A stretch of 52,292 bases of DNA from Wenzhouxiangellaceae bacterium (GTDB lineage: Bacteria; Pseudomonadota; Gammaproteobacteria; Xanthomonadales; Wenzhouxiangellaceae): positions 1-52,292 of the forward strand of contig JAGXKW010000017.1 of assembly GCA_018334995.1 (NCBI GenBank), in the 5' to 3' direction. Made by a program: the position numbers and the translations under genes. Of the stretch, positions 17,757-25,664 are shown piece by piece. The notes under the pieces are model-generated. The model had not been told where the DNA came from. It ran no database searches and saw nothing but the letters and a program-made list of their open reading frames with translations. Position 1 is the first letter of the stretch. Each line of letters starts with the position of its first letter.

Positions 17757-17875
17757 TTTCCGGAAATTCAAAACCACTTTGGATCGACTCGCGGTTACCG
17801 CCCTGACCTTTACGAAACGCCAAAGCGACCAAACGACAAATCACCCTCGCCCCTGGTCTTTCCGGAAACCGGAAA
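17757..17875. promoter_or_regulatory. Repeated TTTCCGGAAA palindromes in the VKOR / tetR divergent spacer
   Basis: The 10-bp palindrome TTTCCGGAAA occurs at 17757-17766 and again at 17859-17868, where it continues into CCGGAAA up to 17875 as overlapping copies. The 253-bp spacer between the divergent VKOR and tetR genes contains no gene, so these are candidate operator half-sites. Confidence 0.3.
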
Positions 17876-17890
17876 CCGTGTCCACATTAA

Positions 17891-17910
17891 TTGACCGGCC
17901 GGCCAGTTAA
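17891..17910. promoter_or_regulatory. Candidate TetR operator upstream of the efflux operon
   Basis: An imperfect 20-bp palindrome centred on GGCCGGCC runs from TTGACC to AGTTAA, and 16 of the 20 positions are symmetric. It ends 15 bp before the TetR start codon. TTGACCG-type palindromes of this form are common operators of TetR repressors of RND pumps, so autoregulation of the operon is likely (inference). Confidence 0.5.
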
Positions 17911-17925
17911 GAGTAAGCTCGCGCC

Positions 17926-18546
17926 ATGAACACACCGCAGACACGCGATGCCGAACTGACCCGCGGGCGAATCCTCGAAGCGGCGCTGGACCTGTTCGTG
18001 GCCAAGGGCTTTGCCGATGTGGCGATGCGTGAGATTGCCGGGCGCTCGAACGTGACCAGGAGCCTCATCCATCATCATTTCGGCAACAAGGAAGCGCTGT
18101 GGGAAGCGGTCAAGGAACAGGCTTTTTCGCGCTACATCGAGCAACAGAAACCCGAACTGGAACATGCTTCGATGGCCGACGAATCGCTGCTGCGAAGCGC
18201 CGTGACGCGCTATTTCCGGTTCCTGGGCGAGAATCCGCAGGTAGTTCGCCTGCTGGGCTGGATCCATATGGAAGGCGACGCCAGCTGCGGTGAGCGCGAG
18301 GGCGAAATCATCGCGCTCGGCGCCGAGCGCATTCGCCAGGCCCAGCGCGCCGGGGTATTCCGGGCCGACATCAACCCGGTGCATGCGGTCACCATGTTCG
18401 TTGTGACCTGCGCGCAGTGGTTCCATGGCCGTGCCCACCATTCACAGTGGCCCGGCATCGGCAGCGACGACGAATTCCTCGACGATTTCCTGAAAATCTT
18501 CGTCGATGGCCTGCGGATCGCCGCCGTGGACGGCAACCGGCCATGA
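17926..18546 (+). CDS. TetR/AcrR family transcriptional regulator
   Basis: This 206-residue regulator has a TetR N-terminal DNA-binding domain at about 10-60 (TRGRILEAALDLFVAKGFADVAMREIAGRSNV, then SLIHHHFGNKEALWEAV) and a ligand-binding C-terminal helical domain. It is the first gene of an operon with an RND adaptor and pump. Its TGA overlaps the adaptor ATG (ATGA), so the genes are coupled. It probably represses its own operon through the palindrome at 17891-17910 and is released by a pump substrate. The substrate is unknown. Confidence 0.92.
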   Translation: MNTPQTRDAELTRGRILEAALDLFVAKGFADVAMREIAGRSNVTRSLIHHHFGNKEALWEAVKEQAFSRYIEQQKPELEHASMADESLLRSAVTRYFRFLGENPQVVRLLGWIHMEGDASCGEREGEIIALGAERIRQAQRAGVFRADINPVHAVTMFVVTCAQWFHGRAHHSQWPGIGSDDEFLDDFLKIFVDGLRIAAVDGNRP

Positions 18547-19664
18547 AACCTCCCGCCGCCACTCGAGCCGACCCCCGAAGCCTGCGACCCCGGCAAAGCC
18601 GCGTCCGGCTCTGGCTGCCGGCGATCCTGTTGCTGGCGGCCGCTTGCGAAGACCCCCCGGACATGTCCGACGACACGCAGCGGCTCGATCAACCGGCCCC
18701 CAGACCGGTGCGGGTAATCGAAGCACGCCTGTTCGAGACACCCGAGCGTCTTCGCCTTCCCGGCGCGCTGCGGGCGCGCGAGCGCGCCGAGCTGGCCTTC
18801 CTGCATCCCGGCTACCTGGCCGAGCGCCACGTCCAGCTGGGCCAGGCGGTATCGGCCGGCGAACTGCTGGCCACGCTGCACAACCCGACCCTGCAACCCG
18901 GCGTCGCTTCGGCCCAGGCGCGCGTCAACGAGGCCCGCACCCGGTTCGAACAGCTCGAAATCGATAGCCGGCGCGAAGCCTCGCTGGTCGAACGACAACT
19001 GATCTCCGACGACCAGCTCGAGCAGACCAGGACCCGCCGCGATGCCGCGCGGGCGGCGCTGGAGCAGGCCGAGGCCGCATTGAGCGAAGCGCGCGGCCAG
19101 CTCGCCGAAGCCAGCCTGCGCGCGCCGTTCGACGGCCGCATCGCACGCTTCATCATCGAGCCGGGCGACTTCGCCGCCGCCGGGCGCCCGGTCATGGCCA
19201 TCAGCGCCGGCGGGTCGCTGGAGGCCGAAATCGTGCTGCCGGCCGAGATCGATCCGAACCGGATTTCCGCGCTGCGGCTGATCCGGCTGGAAGACGGCCG
19301 GACGTCCGCGGCCGAAATCACCGGCCGTGGCGAGGCCGCGCCGGCGCAGCCGCGCCCGGTCATCGTCGCGCCGGCCTCGGCGCCGGACGAATCCTGGCAG
19401 CCGGGCGATGCGGTACACGTCGAGCTCGAAGTCGAAGCGCGCGCACGGGTGGCCGTACCGCTGGCCGCGCTGATCGACCCCGGCACCGGCATCACCCGGC
19501 TGTTCCGGGTGCGCGACGGCGAGGCCCAGCGCGTCGCCGTGGAGACCGGCCGCCTCGGCGGCGGCTGGGTCGCGGTATACGGCGACATCGCGGCCGGCGA
19601 TCGCATCGTCACCGCCGGCCAGGCGCTGCTGCTCGACGGCGAGGCGGTGCGGGTGATCGAATGA
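18543..19664 (+). CDS. RND efflux periplasmic adaptor subunit (HlyD/MFP family), lipoprotein
   Basis: The 373-residue membrane-fusion protein joins the inner-membrane pump to an outer-membrane channel. Its N-terminus has a lipobox (LLLAAAC, Cys about 35), so it should be lipid-anchored facing the periplasm. Barrel-sandwich halves lie near 65-105 (HVQLGQAVSAGELLATL) and 190-210 (LRAPFDGRIARFIIEPGD). The intervening coiled-coil hairpin runs at about 115-185, and beta-barrel and membrane-proximal domains follow. ATGA overlaps join it to tetR upstream and to the RND pump downstream. Confidence 0.92.
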   Translation: MKPPAATRADPRSLRPRQSRVRLWLPAILLLAAACEDPPDMSDDTQRLDQPAPRPVRVIEARLFETPERLRLPGALRARERAELAFLHPGYLAERHVQLGQAVSAGELLATLHNPTLQPGVASAQARVNEARTRFEQLEIDSRREASLVERQLISDDQLEQTRTRRDAARAALEQAEAALSEARGQLAEASLRAPFDGRIARFIIEPGDFAAAGRPVMAISAGGSLEAEIVLPAEIDPNRISALRLIRLEDGRTSAAEITGRGEAAPAQPRPVIVAPASAPDESWQPGDAVHVELEVEARARVAVPLAALIDPGTGITRLFRVRDGEAQRVAVETGRLGGGWVAVYGDIAAGDRIVTAGQALLLDGEAVRVIE

Positions 19665-22600
19665 GCGCGGTTTTCTTCGCGCTGGAACGGCGCCGGCTGA
19701 TCCTCGCCGCGGTCATCGTGCTGTCGCTGACCGGCGCGGCGGCCTGGTACGGCATGGACCGCCAGGAAGATCCGTTCTTTCCATATCGATTCGCCCAGGT
19801 CAACGTCGAGTGGCCGGGCGCCGATGCGGCCGAAGTCGAGCGCCTGGTGCTCAACCCGGTCGAGGAAGAGCTGGCCCAGGTCGAGGAAGTCGACGAGATC
19901 ATCGGCGTGGCGCGGCTGGGCCTGGCCAACGTGCGCGTGCGGCTGCGCTCGAATATCTACGACACCGACGCGGCGTGGGAGCGGGTCCGGGTCGCGCTGG
20001 ACGTGGCTGAACGCAAATTCCCGCCCGGCGTGTCGGGGCCCGAGCTCAGGGACCGCTCCATGGACACCCATTCGGTGGTCCTGACGCTGACCGGCGACGA
20101 CGACCTGCTGGTATTGCTGGACGCGGCGCGCGCGCTCCGGCGCGACCTGTTCCGAATGCGCGAACTGGCGCGCGTGGAAATCCTGGGCGACCCCGGCGAG
20201 CAACTGCTGGTCAAGTTCGACCCGGCGCGCGCCCAGGCACTGGGCGTGACGCCGGAGTCGCTGGCCCAGCAGCTCGACGCCGCCAACCGGACCCTGGCCG
20301 GCGGCACGCTGGATCGCGAAGGGCGCAGCCTGGTACTCGATCCGGTCACCGAGTTCTCCGACCTCGACGAGTTGCGCGCAACGACAATCCATACCGCCAC
20401 CGGCGTCCTGTTGCCGCTGGACCGGATCGCCGAGGTCGAACTGGTGCCGGCCGAACCGGCTACCGAACGAATGTGGCACGACGGCCGACCGGCGGTCGGG
20501 CTGGGGCTGGTCATCCCCGACAACGAGCTCAATACGGTCGATTTCGGTCGCAAGCTGCGTTCCCTGGTCGACGAACTGCGGCTCGACTACGCGCCGCTGG
20601 AGATCGAGGAAATGTTCTTCCAGCCGCAGTGGGTGGACAAGCGGCTGGCCGAGCTGGGCGGCTCGCTGCTGACCGGCGTGGTGATCGTCGCGCTGGTGCT
20701 GCTGCTGTTCATGGGCGCACGCCTGGGACTGCTGGTCGCCAGCCTGCTGCCGCTGGTGATCTTCAGCGCCCTCGCGATCTTCGCCATCGGCGGCGGCGTG
20801 CTGCACCAGATCGCGATCGCCGGCATGGTGGTGGCGCTGGGCATGCTGGTCGACAACGCCATCGTCATGGTCGAAAACCTGCAGTGGCACCTGGACCGCG
20901 GCGCCGGCAAGGCCGAAGCCTGCGGCAAGGCGGTGCGCGAACTGGCCGGCCCGCTGGCCGCCGCCACCGGCACCACGCTGGCCGCGTTCACGCCCCTGCT
21001 GCTGGCCCAGGGCGACACCGCCGACTTCACCCGCGCGATTCCGGTCATGGTGATGCTGATCCTGACGGTCAGCTATTTCTATGCAGTGCTGGTCACGCCG
21101 CTGCTGGGCGCAGTGGTGCTGCGGCCCGAAACCGACCGTCGATCGCGCGGTGTGAAGGCACGCATCGAAGGACTGGGACGCTGGCTGTCGCAGCTTGGAG
21201 CGCAGCGCGCAGGCGTCATCCTGGCGACGGCGGCGGTCATGATCGTCGCCTCGCTGGCGCTGACCCGCTGGCTGCCGCAGGACTTCTTCCCCTCCACCGA
21301 CCGCAACCAGCTGCTGGTCGACCTGAGCTTCCCCGAAGGCACTCGTACCCGGCATACGGCGCTGATGGCCAACAGCCTGGCGGCAAGCCTGCGCGAGCGT
21401 CCCGAAGTGCGCGCGGTGCATGTCTATGCCGGTTTCAGCGGGCCACGCTTTTTCTACAACCTGGCCGAAACCACCGGATCGCCGCATTTGGCACGCCTGG
21501 TGGTGATCACCGACAGCGACCGCGAACTCGCGCCGCTGATCCCCATCACCCGCAGCCGGGCCCGGCTTCAATTTCCCCAGGCGCAGGTGGTCGTCCACCG
21601 GCTCGGCCAGGGCCCGGCGGTCGACGCGCCGGTGGAACTGCGCCTGTTCGCCCGCAAGACCGGCGAGCTGCAGCGCGCCGCGGAGCAGATCACCGGCGCC
21701 CTGCGTGCCCTCCCGAATGCCGAGGACGTTCGGCACACCCTGGGCACCGGCATCCCGACGCTGGAGTTCACCGTCGACGACGGCATCGCTGCGCGCTTCG
21801 GCGTGACGCGCGAGCAGGTCGGCCAGCTGCTGGCCGATGCCACGCTGGGGCGCGACTTCTCGACCTGGCGCCGGGGTCGCGAACCGGTGCCAATGCGCAT
21901 CCGCTCGCCGGAGGGCGAACGCTTTCCGGCCCATGGGCTGGAAGGACTGACGCTGCAGACGCCGGCCGGCAACGTGCCGCTGGCCCAGTTCGTGAAAACG
22001 CGCGTGGCGTTTCAGCCGGCGGTCATCGAGCACCGCGACCTGCAGCGCCTGACCCGGGTACTGGCCGAAACCTCCGAGGGCGCGACCTACAACCAGGTGC
22101 TCGACCAGCTCCGGCCGCGCCTGGCCGAACTCGAGTTGCCGTCCGGCGTGCGCATCGAGGTCGGCGGCGCCGCGGCCGAAGCCGGTGACGCCAACACCGC
22201 GGTGTTCACCGCGCTGCCGATCGGTATCCTGCTGCTGCTGGTATTCCTGCTGTGGCAGTTCAATTCGTTCCGGCTGGTCGCGATCGTGCTGGTCACGGTG
22301 CCGCTGGCCGCGATCGGCGTGGTCCCGGGCCTGATCCTGGCCGGCCAGGCATTCTCGTTCACCGCGCTGCTGGGCGTGGTCGCGCTGGTCGGCATCGTGG
22401 TCAACAACGCCATCGTGCTGATCGACGTGGCCGAACAGAACCGCCGCGGCGGCGAGGACGTCGACCGTGCCATCGCCGACGCCGTGGTCCGCCGCACGCG
22501 GCCGATCCTGATGACCACTGCCACCACCATCGTCGGCCTGGCGCCGCTGACGCTGACCCAGTCGACCCTGTGGCCACCCATGGCCTGGGCCATCATTTCC

Positions 22601-22690
22601 GGCCTGATCACCTCGACCGCGCTGACGCTGCTGGTGATTCCGGTGCTGTACCGATTGACGATGCGTTTGCGGGTCTTGCCGGGCGGATGA
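19661..22690 (+). CDS. RND-family efflux transporter permease subunit
   Basis: The 1009-residue inner-membrane pump has the RND plan: one N-terminal helix, a large periplasmic loop, helices 2-6, helix 7, a second large loop and helices 8-12. The helix-4 proton-relay segment reads GMLVDNAIVMVEN, with one Asp and Asn in place of the second Asp of AcrB. The equivalent segment of the second half reads IVVNNAIVLIDV. It works with the preceding adaptor (4-bp overlap). No outer-membrane channel gene is in the window, so a TolC-like partner must be encoded elsewhere. Substrate unknown; drugs or fatty acids are possible. Confidence 0.93.
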   Translation: MSAVFFALERRRLILAAVIVLSLTGAAAWYGMDRQEDPFFPYRFAQVNVEWPGADAAEVERLVLNPVEEELAQVEEVDEIIGVARLGLANVRVRLRSNIYDTDAAWERVRVALDVAERKFPPGVSGPELRDRSMDTHSVVLTLTGDDDLLVLLDAARALRRDLFRMRELARVEILGDPGEQLLVKFDPARAQALGVTPESLAQQLDAANRTLAGGTLDREGRSLVLDPVTEFSDLDELRATTIHTATGVLLPLDRIAEVELVPAEPATERMWHDGRPAVGLGLVIPDNELNTVDFGRKLRSLVDELRLDYAPLEIEEMFFQPQWVDKRLAELGGSLLTGVVIVALVLLLFMGARLGLLVASLLPLVIFSALAIFAIGGGVLHQIAIAGMVVALGMLVDNAIVMVENLQWHLDRGAGKAEACGKAVRELAGPLAAATGTTLAAFTPLLLAQGDTADFTRAIPVMVMLILTVSYFYAVLVTPLLGAVVLRPETDRRSRGVKARIEGLGRWLSQLGAQRAGVILATAAVMIVASLALTRWLPQDFFPSTDRNQLLVDLSFPEGTRTRHTALMANSLAASLRERPEVRAVHVYAGFSGPRFFYNLAETTGSPHLARLVVITDSDRELAPLIPITRSRARLQFPQAQVVVHRLGQGPAVDAPVELRLFARKTGELQRAAEQITGALRALPNAEDVRHTLGTGIPTLEFTVDDGIAARFGVTREQVGQLLADATLGRDFSTWRRGREPVPMRIRSPEGERFPAHGLEGLTLQTPAGNVPLAQFVKTRVAFQPAVIEHRDLQRLTRVLAETSEGATYNQVLDQLRPRLAELELPSGVRIEVGGAAAEAGDANTAVFTALPIGILLLLVFLLWQFNSFRLVAIVLVTVPLAAIGVVPGLILAGQAFSFTALLGVVALVGIVVNNAIVLIDVAEQNRRGGEDVDRAIADAVVRRTRPILMTTATTIVGLAPLTLTQSTLWPPMAWAIISGLITSTALTLLVIPVLYRLTMRLRVLPGG

Positions 22691-22792
22691 GCGCTTTCCG
22701 GCTCGCTGAAAGTTGCAGAATGAGTGGCGGGGTACACTAGAGTGCTTTCACGATCCGGCCCCCGTCGAAGATTGGGCCCGATTTCCACGACA

Positions 22793-23431
22793 ATGCGATA
22801 TTCCGCCATGCAAGGATCCAGAACCACAGCGATCGCTGTACATCGACGCCGGCCGAACCGGCTGGCAGCGATGCTGATCGCCGTGACGGCTCTCGCCACG
22901 GCACCGGCTGCGGTCGCCAAGACAATCGCCGGCATCGAAATTCCCGAAACGCTGCGCGCCGGCGAGCACGAGCTGCTCCTCAACGGCGCCGGGATGCGCG
23001 AGAAAATGTTCGTCGACGCCTATGTCGCATGCCTTTACGTGCCGAAACCCGAAAGCGAGCCGGAGCGCATCCTTGCCGCCGATGAGCCGCAAGCGGTGAT
23101 CATGCACATCACCTCCAGGCTGGTCACGCGCGAACGCCTGACCGCCTCTCTCCCGAAGGACCTGCGAAGATCGACCGACGATGATCTCGACTCGATCCGG
23201 CCACAGGTCGATCTGCTGCTGGCCATGATCGACGACGAGGTCAGCCGGGGCGACACGTTCAGACTGCTCTACCTGCCGGCACAAGGCACCCAGGTATGGC
23301 ACAACGATCGCCTGAAAGGCACCATCGAGGGCCTGGATTTCAAGCGCGCCCTGTTCGGCATCTGGCTGTCGGAAAGGCCAACCCAGAAAAGTCTCAAGCG
23401 TCAACTGCTGCGCGGCACCCGCGACGCTTGA
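22793..23431 (+). CDS. Exported chalcone-isomerase-like protein
   Basis: The 212-residue protein matches the bacterial chalcone isomerase-like family: after a long basic N-region and hydrophobic core (AAMLIAVTALATAPAAVA) come TIAGIEIPETL, LLNGAGMREKMFVDAYVACLYV, VIMHITSRLVTRERL and LKGTIEGLDFKRALFGIWLSE. Known members are periplasmic. The fold binds fatty acids or flavonoid-like molecules in some homologues, and the bacterial function is unclear. Starts at 22793, 22808 and 22871 are all possible; 22793 is used because no start has a clear ribosome-binding site. Its stop abuts the stop of the convergent RhlA-like gene with no gap. Confidence 0.82.
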   Translation: MRYSAMQGSRTTAIAVHRRRPNRLAAMLIAVTALATAPAAVAKTIAGIEIPETLRAGEHELLLNGAGMREKMFVDAYVACLYVPKPESEPERILAADEPQAVIMHITSRLVTRERLTASLPKDLRRSTDDDLDSIRPQVDLLLAMIDDEVSRGDTFRLLYLPAQGTQVWHNDRLKGTIEGLDFKRALFGIWLSERPTQKSLKRQLLRGTRDA

Positions 23432-24289
23432 TCAGATCACCGCATTCGCCAGTGCGGGTTCCGAGCCGGCCGGCGGCGCGCGGTCGAGCAGGAATTCCGC
23501 GTATTCTTCCAGCAGCTCGGGCTTTTCGAAATGCAGAAAGTGCCCGACATCGTCGATCAGCCGCAGCTGGCAATCGGGAATCAGCGTGGCGGCCAGGCGC
23601 ATGTCTTCCAGATCGATGATCGGGTCGTCCGCCCCGTTGATTATGAGCGTGCGCGCCTTGATCCGCGTCAGGTCCACCGCCTCGTCGAGACCCCCCAGCG
23701 TGAGAATGTTGGCGCAATGCCGGTAGAAGATCTCGGCGCTGTCGGCCGTCAGATTGCGGAACTGGGCAACGATCTGCTGCTTGTAGACCGGACCCAGATT
23801 GCGGCCGAACACCTCGAAAATCAGTTCCGCGCCGCCGGCATAGTCGCGGGCGTGATAAAGCTCGGTGGCGCGCTTGACGACGTATTCCATCCCGGCATTC
23901 GGACGCATGCCGAAACTGCTCAACAGCAGGAATTGCACTGCGTCGGGTTTGAGCGCTGCGTAGCTGGCGGCGATCGCGGTGCCCCAGGAGCTGCCGGCGA
24001 GTACCAGGTCGCCGTCGCTGCGGGTGTGCGCGACCAGGCCGTCGAGCACCTCGATCTGCTCATCGACCGTGACGTGGGCGCCGCCGGACAGGATGCGCGA
24101 CCGGCCCACGCCCGGCATGTCGAACAGTACGACACTGTAGTCGCCGGTGAATCGTTTGACCACCGAGCGCCAGATCGACATGGTCTGCATGGCGCCACTG
24201 ACGCAAACGAGCAGCTTGTCGCTGTTGCCGTAGATCCGGTACGGGACCTCGAAGCGCCCGATGCGCGCAATTCCTTTTGAAGTTTTCAC
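23432..24289 (-). CDS. RhlA-like alpha/beta-hydrolase acyltransferase (putative 3-hydroxyacyl dimer synthase)
   Basis: This 285-residue alpha/beta hydrolase strongly recalls RhlA, which links two 3-hydroxyacyl-ACP units into the lipid part of rhamnolipids. Visible parallels are SGAMQTMSIWRS, YSVVLFDMPGVGRSR, the nucleophile Ser101 in GSSWGT, Asp221/222 in NGADDP and His250 in DVGHFLHFE. Spacing matches the Ser102-Asp223-His251 triad I recall for Pseudomonas RhlA. The start is GTG at 24289 with AGAGGA upstream; it overlaps the stop of the JmjC gene by 4 bp. No rhamnosyltransferase (RhlB) is adjacent, so the product is probably not rhamnolipid. It could also be an ordinary hydrolase. Confidence 0.8.
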   Translation of the reverse strand: MKTSKGIARIGRFEVPYRIYGNSDKLLVCVSGAMQTMSIWRSVVKRFTGDYSVVLFDMPGVGRSRILSGGAHVTVDEQIEVLDGLVAHTRSDGDLVLAGSSWGTAIAASYAALKPDAVQFLLLSSFGMRPNAGMEYVVKRATELYHARDYAGGAELIFEVFGRNLGPVYKQQIVAQFRNLTADSAEIFYRHCANILTLGGLDEAVDLTRIKARTLIINGADDPIIDLEDMRLAATLIPDCQLRLIDDVGHFLHFEKPELLEEYAEFLLDRAPPAGSEPALANAVI

Positions 24290-25203
24290 GTTGTCCTCTT
24301 CGATTGAAGTTGCCGTGCCCGCCGCACCGCCTGGCGCCCCTTCCAGGCAAACCAGCGCCTGCCCAGCATGCGATTGGCCAGACGGTCGGCCGGCGAGACT
24401 GCCAGCAGGTTGACCGCACCGCGCAGTCGCGAGCCGAGCCGGCGGTCCGGAGATCGGAACGATACCCCGATGCCGGGCTCGAGATAGTGAAACTCGTGCC
24501 ACCAGCCCGGCGGCATGAACAGCGTCTGGCCCGGTTCCAGCACCACCTCGTAGCCGCGGGCGTTCGCCAGCGCCGGCCAGGTCGCGAAGTCGGGGGCATC
24601 CAGGTCGACGTAGCTCCTGACCGTGAACGGATGCCGGTACAGCGCCCGGGACTGGTCCGGAGCGAACAGCCGGACCCGGCGCCGGCCGCGGATCACGGTA
24701 TGAAACACCTGCCCCATGTCGATATCGTAATGCAGCGGCGTGGTCGAACCCCGGCAGCCGAAGAATGTAAACACGAAGCGGCGCGAGAAATTCAACCCGA
24801 TATCGGGGAATTCGATGTCATCGAGCAGTTCGGGCACCTGGCGGGAGATGTTGTACAGAAACATCCGCAGATCCCGCCCCTGGTCCAGCACCTGGTCGAG
24901 AAACCGCGAAAACGGCATGACATCGACGCTGCGCATGTAATTTCGGCCCGGCTCGCCGAAAGACGCATCGAAGACCCGCACTACGCGGTCACCGACGCGC
25001 AGGCTCAGGCGTTCAGGGGACCAGCGTCGCAGCGCCGGCCAGGACGCCGCAAAATCGTCGATCACGGCCGGCTGGCGCCGGTCGATGCAAGCCTGCAACC
25101 CGGCACCCCCGTCGGCTGCAAGCTGCAGCCTTGAAAGATCCGAGCCAAACATTTCGGGCCGGTCGGTCGGTACCGAAGCACCGAGCGGCGCCGCGCTGGT
25201 CAT
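24286..25203 (-). CDS. Cupin-like JmjC-domain oxygenase
   Basis: The 305-residue protein is of the cupin_8/JmjC type, predicted Fe(II)- and 2-oxoglutarate-dependent. The metal triad is visible: His158 and Asp160 in TPLHYDIDMGQ, and His236 in MPPGWWHEFHYLEPG. The preceding lead-in QPAVIDDFAASWPALRRWSPE is typical of the family. Such enzymes hydroxylate proteins, peptides or small molecules. The ATG at 25203 is the first start consistent with the family. Its TGA overlaps the GTG of the RhlA-like gene, so the two are expressed together; oxidation of an acyl chain or acyl carrier is an inference. The C-terminus is rich in arginine and lysine. Confidence 0.85.
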   Translation of the reverse strand: MTSAAPLGASVPTDRPEMFGSDLSRLQLAADGGAGLQACIDRRQPAVIDDFAASWPALRRWSPERLSLRVGDRVVRVFDASFGEPGRNYMRSVDVMPFSRFLDQVLDQGRDLRMFLYNISRQVPELLDDIEFPDIGLNFSRRFVFTFFGCRGSTTPLHYDIDMGQVFHTVIRGRRRVRLFAPDQSRALYRHPFTVRSYVDLDAPDFATWPALANARGYEVVLEPGQTLFMPPGWWHEFHYLEPGIGVSFRSPDRRLGSRLRGAVNLLAVSPADRLANRMLGRRWFAWKGRQAVRRARQLQSKRTT

Positions 25204-25310
25204 CGAATTCAACGAGGGATCCGGAGATAAGAACGGGCAGAAAATACACAATCCAGGCCAAACAAGCAAGCCGGCGGTCCGAATTGCCGGTATCATTGTT
25301 CACTCGAAAA

Positions 25311-25385
25311 GGGCGATTAGCTCAGCGGGAGAGCACTGCCTTCACACGGCAGGGGTCGCTGGTTCGAACCCAGCATCGCCCACCA
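25311..25385 (+). tRNA. tRNA-Val (anticodon CAC), CCA encoded
   Basis: The cloverleaf is complete: acceptor GGGCGAT pairs with ATCGCCC and is followed by A-CCA. The D-arm is GCTCAGCGGGAGAGC. The anticodon stem CTGCC/GGCAG encloses the loop TTCACAC, which gives anticodon CAC for GTG valine codons. The T-arm is GCTGG-TTCGAAC-CCAGC. The 3' CCA is encoded at 25383-25385. A TATCAT box at 25291 could be the -10 element, but no clear -35 is seen. Confidence 0.96.
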
Positions 25386-25439
25386 AAATTACTTTCGAGG
25401 CGTGCTCGGGCACGGATCTGGCGGCGCCGTGCGGTGCTC

Positions 25440-25475
25440 GAAAACCTCATGTACCGATTTGTACACTCGGGTTTC
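25440..25475. repeat. 36-bp near-palindrome downstream of tRNA-Val
   Basis: Nested arms GAAAACC/GGGTTTC and TGTAC/GTACA make a near-perfect inverted repeat within the 279-bp gap between tRNA-Val and pldA. No gene is seen in that gap. It could be a dispersed palindromic element, a site near the tRNA where DNA inserted, or a processing hairpin. There is no U-tract directly after it. Confidence 0.4.
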
Positions 25476-25664
25476 TGCGCGCCGCGCGACACCGCCAGCT
25501 ACGCACCCGAACAACCCTCAATCGGAATTTACAGTGGCCGTGCCTCATTGGCAGACTCGTTCGCTGCTCGGAATCGTGATGTACCCGCGGGAGCCGCCGG
25601 GCGGGCCGCCGCGCATCTGGCATGGCTTTCCCCGCGGCGCTTTTGACATCGGAGCAAGGTCGTC

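Noticed and set aside
15031-17844. A single 937-codon fusion of the VKOR and DUF885 regions
   Set aside because: The upstream part of this frame is out of frame with the VKOR-thioredoxin protein. The GTG at 16797 overlapping the VKOR stop gives two normal-sized proteins.
18812-22033. Minus-strand open frame of 1073 codons opposite the RND adaptor and pump
   Set aside because: It is rich in Gln, Arg, His and Asp without domains and is the antisense of two well-recognised genes. It is a GC-driven shadow.
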